Notes under the pieces: generated by a model
The model's database searches: none
What the model was told of the DNA's origin: nothing
What the model saw: only the letters and a program-made list of their open reading frames with translations
Part shown: one piece after another, positions 58,746 through 64,000 of the stretch
How positions within the stretch are numbered: the stretch's first letter is position 1
How the letters are laid out: every line of letters begins with the position of its first letter
NCBI GenBank assembly: GCA_038363925.1
Contig: JAQQWL010000005.1
Coordinates: forward strand, 1,302,001-1,366,000
DNA from: Apiospora phragmitis
Taxonomy: Eukaryota > Ascomycota > Sordariomycetes > Amphisphaeriales > Apiosporaceae
DNA: 64,000 bases
Direction of reading: 5' to 3'
Made by a program: the position numbers and the translations under genes

Positions 58746-59181
58746 CCCTTCGAATTTCGGGACTCGTAGCCCCGCTTAGGTTATTTATGATGAGCTGCCA
58801 CGGCTCTGCTCAATCCCCCTGTCGCTCCAGAATGTCGATCAGTATGTTTTATAGATCCTGATAGCTCGTCTTGCGGTGGCAATCGACCCAGAGCCTCACG
58901 AAAGACCGTGCCGATTCACGTACCTAAGCTCTTCTTTAGCCAGCAAGAAGGTCGATGTGGATCTATTGATCCTCGTGCAAGGTTTGTAACCTTACCTGGC
59001 ACGAGTCTTTCTGGAGCTTGATCGTGCCTCGAGTTCGGTCGACGTTGATCTCATGTGGGATCGATGAACATCAAGTGCCTAATTTGGATCATGACTTTTG
59101 GGCTCGAGATCCTCTTGATCGCCAGCAATGGCCTGGGCAAGAGCATACATCTCCATGGCACTAACTAGCTATGGGAGATCT
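58746..59181. other. Short spacer
   Basis: Nothing coding or repetitive seen between the unrecognised gene and the TPR remnant. Confidence 0.35.
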
Positions 59182-60035
59182 TCAGACAGTTTCTTCAAAG
59201 GTATCATGGTCAAAGTTCGATCCTTTCGCAAGTCTTTCCACCTCAGAGGCCATATCACATTGTACCGGTCTGAGGAAGTATGAAGCAACCGTATCCTCAG
59301 CCGCAGCTTGTAGTCTTCTTTCAGATATTGATTGTTCGAGATATCGCATCCACGGTCTGGCAGACGGCTTATGGTTTGGTGAAACACTCAGAAAGGCGAC
59401 GAAGAGAAGCGGGATGGAGATCCCCACGAGTTGCCCATAATGAGGGCGTGTCTTTGCCAGAAGATCAGAGAAGAGGGTAATGTTCTGCCGGTGCATCGTC
59501 TGGGCCTCGTCCATTTTACCTTGGTCGGCGAGGATGCAGCCTAGGCTTTGAAAGGCCTAGGTATATTATGATCGCTATCTCGAATCACAGCGTGACTTCT
59601 GACGGCATGCGATAGAGGCCGTCTCTTGCGCGGCCAGAATTGAGTGTTGTCTCTCAATGACACCAGTGAGGCTACGTCGTTGAAACCCAACTCATCGTTC
59701 AGCTCGTGTATCCAGGCTGGGCCTCTCTCTCCATTGGCTTGGAGCAGTTTGAGCCAGATGTCTTCGTTGTTGGAGTTTTCGAAAAGGTATGAGTACTTCG
59801 TGTCTAAGTTACGTATGGAAGGGAATATGATCACGTATTCATACATGTAGGTAAATTTCCGGGTCCTTCTTGCCTGACAGGGCCCATCTATCTCATATCG
59901 TACTCGTCGACAACATACACGCAGAGCCGCTTGACCAATGTAGGAGTAATTGTCTACCAAGGCGCTAGCATGATCCCAGCCCCTTTTCCAGAAGTGACAC
60001 CCACTAGACCCCCGTACGACCTTAGAAATCGCCAA
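59182..60035 (-). pseudogene. TPR-like gene remnant
   Basis: On the minus strand a frame carries YLFENSNNEDIWLKLLQANG and ELGFNDVASLVSLRDN. A second phase continues at about 59560 with AFQSLGCILADQGKMDEAQT, a good match to a tetratricopeptide repeat helix pair (LGxxLxxQGKxxEAxxM). The stretch after it (HYGQLVGISIPLLFVAFLSV) no longer looks like TPR. TPR arrays of this style are common in fungal NLRs and kinesin-light-chain-like proteins. Only about one repeat survives and the phase changes, so this looks like a fragment. It sits next to the damaged ankyrin copy B. Confidence 0.4.
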
Positions 60036-60194
60036 GCTCTTCCCTTAATCTTGGCCTACGGAGTACTCGCCAGTTTTATATGTAACACCATTATATAGAT
60101 TGTGCTGTATTGAGGGTGGTTTGATACTATCGTCCTTTCTCGGCCAAGGCAGAAGTAAATCGGTCCTCTCCTTCAAGACCCTATCTCCTGCGTC

Positions 60195-61702
60195 TCACAT
60201 CCTACTCCCACGGGCGCCTCTCCCTCTCCCTAGCGCACGCCGCAATTTGCCATCCTCCTCCTCCTGGATCCTCAGCGCCACGTTTGCCCGTTCCTGGTTC
60301 AGGATCCCACGCGGCGTTATGCCCACGGCATTGAGCCGATCGCCGCTGGCCGTCCCGAACAGATCGAGCACCTTTTCGGTCCCCCGCGATATTTCCTTGG
60401 TACATTTTTCGACCTCGTCCGCCTGGCTACGCAGAGCCATATGCGTCGGCGTTGGCCAAGCTGGGGTTGGCGCTCTGCTCGAGCAGGAACCGTATCGTGT
60501 AGAGGCTTCGTGGAAGCTTCTGCGCCGCGTGGTGCAGCGGCGTGTTTCCTCGCGCGTCGGTCCCGTTCAGCGGGGCGCCGCGTTCAAGCAGTCTGGAGAG
60601 CAGCTCTGTAGGCACAGGGTAGTATCGCGACCGCGTTATGAGCCCCAGAGTTGTTTCTCCGTCGTTGTTGCGGAGAGCGACGTCGGCTCCATTGTCAAGG
60701 AGCAAATGGGAGAGCACGTCGCGATAGTCAGAGCCCTTCGCAGCGAGGTGTAGAGGTGTGTTCCCCAAGGTGTCTGGACAATTGACGGGGGTGTGGTAGT
60801 AGGAGCTTCATGGTTTCGGCGGCGCGGCGCGTCATGTCTTCGTCCGGCGTCATGGGCTTTTGGTGGACGCCACACCTGGCCGCCCAATGGATGGACAGGC
60901 GCCCAAGTTCATCGCGCATATTGACCATGTCCCGCTCTTCGGGTACGCTCAAGAGAATCTCTATCGCTTCGAAGTTGGCGTACGTGGCCGCAATATGCAG
61001 TAGCGTGGCATCGATGATGCTCGACTCGGCCTCAAACCCCAAAGGCACTTGTAGAGGCGCACCGAGGTCAATGAGGCGCCGGAGGAGACTCGGCCCCGCA
61101 TGGGTAATGGTCAAACTCAGCACAGTATCGCACAATCCCTGTCGCTCGAGATACTGGTAACGTCAATAGGAGCGATCTTGGACGCTGGCGCCTCGGTCCA
61201 GCAAGATGCCCACAATCTCTTCACTCCGGCAGAGACCTGTTGCCGGGGTTACCGGGTTTATCGGGTCCCACACACCACTATCCGGATGAGTAAGGGTGGA
61301 GCATGCACAAAGCAGTGGTGTCGGACCTTAGTCGTCTGCAGCCGAGATATCTGCCTCGACATCGTCCGAAATGCTCAGTAGATAGCATACCATGCCCACT
61401 TGGCGCGCCGAGCAGGCATCCAGTAGCGGCATGTCCGGGAGGGAAAGCAGGTCAGAGCCTGCGGCGGCTTGGGCTTTTTGGTATGCGACAAGCCTGTGGT
61501 AGACGTCGACGCTTCCAAACCGGATGGCCTCATCAAACACATCGCCACGGCTCCCTGTTACCCTTCCGTCGCCTACAGTATGCTTCTCAAAGTACTCTTC
61601 AAGTGCTTCGACGTCGTTGGCCATGATGATATCTATTAACGGGCTATAACCATCCGACTCATTGTAATCATGACCCGGGGTATACGAAGAGAGACTAGGC
61701 AT
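60195..61702 (-). pseudogene. Ankyrin-repeat protein, paralogue copy B, damaged
   Basis: Starts MPSLSSYTPGHD and is collinear with copy A: NDVEALEEYFEKHT, VDVYHRLVAYQKAQAA, PLLCACSTL, EEIVGILLDRGASVQD, GRLSIHWAARCG, GNTPLHLAAKG, FLLEQSANPSLANADA, VLDLFGTASGDRLN. Lesions differ from those in copy A: in-frame TAA at 61328-61330 (Tyr in copy A, KDQYG), TGA near 61157, a one-base shift near 60780 (PHPVNCPDTLGNTPL), and a deletion of about 16 bases near 60435 compared with copy A. The C-terminus lacks the Arg/Glu repeat. No signal peptide. Function unknown. The family seems specific to fungi and duplicated in this genome. Confidence 0.72.
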
Positions 61703-61828
61703 TTTTAAAAAGAGAAAGAGCTGTTATAGTGAAAGAATGTAGACAACATTTCACTTTCAAGTGGTAGGTCGGGATACCACTTTAAATACCTCTAAAAGGA
61801 AATGAGTACCCCCGCTATAAACCTGTGA

Positions 61829-62236
61829 ACGGGGCCGGGGCAGGGACAAAGGCCAGGCAGCACTGTCGCCACGAAAACCGCCCTGTCCTGCGGCACCTCA
61901 TACGAGGTAGACAGCAGCATGATCGAGCGCGCTCATATCTGCCTGTCCAACTACGTTTCGATCCGCCTCTTACCACGGCCAGCCCGTTACTGGGAACAGC
62001 CACATGACGCCGACCTCGTCCGGTGCAACGCTCACTGCATGGCACCTGTGTTCGGTTTCGATGCTCAAACGCCCTTCACAAACCCATCTACTCCGACAGA
62101 ACCCTTTCCCTACATCAACCTTGGCCCCCGCCATGCCGAATCCAGTTGGGCTCGCTGTGTGATTATTGATTCTGATGCCTGTTCCACACTAGGCCCCTGG
62201 CAGAGCCCAGAGAGGAGTGACCACGGTATGCCATAA
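61829..62236 (+). other. Open frame without recognised domain
   Basis: A phase is open for 136 codons between a TGA at about 61828 and the TAA at 62236. It contains SSMIERAHICLSNYVSIRLL and ends WQSPERSDHGMP. The only early ATG is at 61919. There is no domain, signal peptide or partner exon I can show. It may be the last exon of a gene or a chance frame. Confidence 0.25.
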
Positions 62237-63395
62237 ACGATAAAAGAAAAGATATTTTATGGGACAACATCAACATTCTCACTTGGGTTGAGGTCATCGG
62301 AACCGAGAGCTTGTCACTCAAAGAGAAATCGATAATGTACCGCGCTTGCGACGTTATGCTAAGCAACTCAGGCAAGACTTAGGTAGGAGGTTGGATGCTT
62401 GGTTTGTAGAGGTTCAGTAATAAGAGACCAGTCGTCGAACAGTATAGCCTCCTCCTTCTTCGGATACCAATCAAGACGAAGATATCTCTTTATCCTCATT
62501 GATACACCGGCCAATATGGTGACCTAACCATCGAAATTCGCCGTTGTTTCCCCAACTATCTATAACAAGAGGTGGCTCCAGGTCCGACTGGATCTCGGTC
62601 AGTACGAGAGTCTTATCTAAAAAAAAAAAAACTGCCATGAACTGCTCATTGAGCTTGCACTCTAATCTTGATGATATTGATCTCCGCCACGGGCGATCGT
62701 AACATCATATGAGCAGCCAATCAAAGTCAATGGTAGCACCTTGCATGGAAGTACTCAAGACAAAAATATTCCAGACCAGCGTGTCTGAGAAAGTGAAGTC
62801 CGAGCCTCGATGCGCTACAAGGTGAGTTAAAGAAGCAAAGGTGAGCTCCTCAGCCTCTCCTTCAGATCCAGCCGGAGAGCATGACGGAATTCGTCCATCT
62901 CGCAGCTATGCCCGGATCCGGTCAATGGTATATTGTGTCAATCTGTGTGAGCTGAGAAAAGTTATGGACAGAGAGCAATGGAAATAGACATTTTCTAGTC
63001 AGAAAAGTTCAGACACGGATTCATGGATTTAATTACCATGAATACCTTGCTTTCGTGGACACGGAATTTTGTTTTGTTCAATCAACACATTTCGCTAGAA
63101 CGATTTATCCAATCAGTGTGTGACTTTTACATCAGCATTATTGATTTCAAAGCCTGAAGCATTAAATTTCTTACGTCAACAGAGAAATTAAAACGGCCTG
63201 TAAAACGGCCTGCCTCGGAGAAAGGATACACGCAAGCACCAACCATTGGACAAAACTCATCTTGCTGCTAGGATACGACCAAATGTTTCTCGAGCTGAGC
63301 TCCTCAAAGATCGGGAGATCATCCTCCCAAAATTTGTTTTAGATCTTATAACCCGCATCGTATTCGCCAGCCTGACCAGATAGTGCCATCGATAA
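62237..63395. other. Intergenic region
   Basis: No gene supported. An A12-type homopolymer lies at about 62619-62631. Confidence 0.45.
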
Positions 63396-64000
63396 CCAAA
63401 ATTCTCTGGCCCCGACGGAACTTGGAAGAAAGCATCATGGCCCTTGTCGACCGCGTCTTTCCCTAGCGGTCTGCCCAACGGCATACTAACAGAGAACCAG
63501 AAGGTCGAAGTGCGGAAGAAATTTCTTTTAGCTACGTCACTCAGTAAACACGTGTTGAGATCCAATGAACAAACTAATACCACTCTAATCACTTGCCCCT
63601 ACCCATCGGGATTAGCAGGAGGCTGGACGTATTCCACCTACCAGATTTCTTTTGCGCCGCCCTGTATTCACCTATTACATGGAAAAGATGCCTGTCACCG
63701 ATACAAAAGCACTGTCTTGAGTGTCCGCTTTATAAATGTGGATAAGATGCTCGTCGCTAAAAGCCCCTTTCAGAGGTTGCTTACCGCCAAGCCTTTGAAA
63801 GAAACGTTGACGACATTATACATCTTGTTTTCCTCGGCGGACAGTAAATCGCCTATGTTGCTAGAGAAGGAGGTCAATCACCACGGCCTCGATCACTCGC
63901 TGCTAGAACCGCCACCTCCTGACCACTCGTACCACGAAACCCAACGAGCCGCGATTCTACCCACGAGCGTGACGGTCTTGTATCAGAAATTGTCTTATGA
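63396..64000 (+). CDS. Partial gene running off the right edge
   Basis: One phase is open from 63396 (after a TAA at 63393-63395) to the end of the window, 201 codons, which is long for chance at this base composition. It reads GPDGTWKKASWPLSTASFPS, then TENQKVEVRKKFLLATSLSK, TCPYPSGLAGGWTYSTYQIS and LLTAKPLKETLTTLYILFSS, and near the edge SLLEPPPPDHSYHETQRAAI. The first in-frame Met is at 63747, so an upstream exon probably joins between 63396 and 63430. The 5' end shown is the limit of the open frame, not a start codon. Protein family not recognised. The minus-strand frame at 63257-63592 is its shadow. Confidence 0.5.

Noticed and set aside
1..64000. Transfer RNA genes
   Set aside because: A few GGTTCGA-like box-B words (for example near 34110 and 33410) lack matching acceptor stems and A boxes by eye; a covariance-model scan would decide.
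1..64000. Biosynthetic gene cluster
   Set aside because: No PKS, NRPS, terpene synthase or P450 was seen; the dioxygenase, SRPBCC and transporter genes are far apart and ordinary.

Overview
The window reads as nuclear DNA of a filamentous ascomycete (Pezizomycotina, probably Sordariomycetes or a near relative). The grounds are short introns of about 45-190 nt with GT/AG ends and GCTAAC/CTGAC-type branch sites, genes on both strands without operons, a secreted AA9 lytic polysaccharide monooxygenase with a CBM1, a secreted dipeptidyl-peptidase V, a fungal-type NLR (hydrolase-NACHT-ankyrin) and a DUF3176-type membrane protein. No rRNA, tRNA, CRISPR array or intact transposon was recognised.

Layout. 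At 0-7 kb there is a nearly gene-free stretch, a small Cys-rich gene and a heavily damaged NLR pseudogene. At 8-18 kb lie housekeeping genes: LST8 (TOR complex), a SCY1/CEX1-type pseudokinase, homoserine kinase and an APH-family phosphotransferase. At 19-26 kb are surface and membrane genes: a Thr-rich secreted protein, a broken DUF3176 gene and a polytopic membrane protein. At 26.8-36 kb are a 2OG-Fe(II) dioxygenase, a DHDPS-family aldolase, a long acidic protein of unknown function, a possible TM protein and the AA9 LPMO. At 36.7-41.4 kb are ankyrin copy A, a small spliced gene and a purine-rich low-complexity tract. At 41.4-51.8 kb are DPP V, an SRPBCC protein, a TDT/SLAC1-type transporter, a small conserved protein and gamma-tubulin. 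At 53-58.7 kb are a conserved fungal gene of unknown function, RAE1/GLE2 and an unrecognised three-exon gene. At 59-64 kb are a TPR remnant, ankyrin copy B (inverted relative to copy A) and a reading frame that runs off the right edge.

Two patterns dominate. First, many genes expected to be functional (LST8, SCY1-like, homoserine kinase, APH and others) carry single-base frameshifts, several in short homopolymers, mostly between 2 and 26 kb. Residual assembly indels are the simplest explanation, so frameshifts alone should not be read as gene death here. Second, the NLR, the two ankyrin paralogues and the DUF3176 gene also carry in-frame nonsense codons that indel error cannot explain, so these look like true decaying genes. 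I found no clear new defence or biosynthetic system. The best leads are the decaying NLR/ankyrin families, the unrecognised gene at 57.9-58.7 kb, the open frame at the right edge, and an in-frame, stop-free intron in the LPMO gene.
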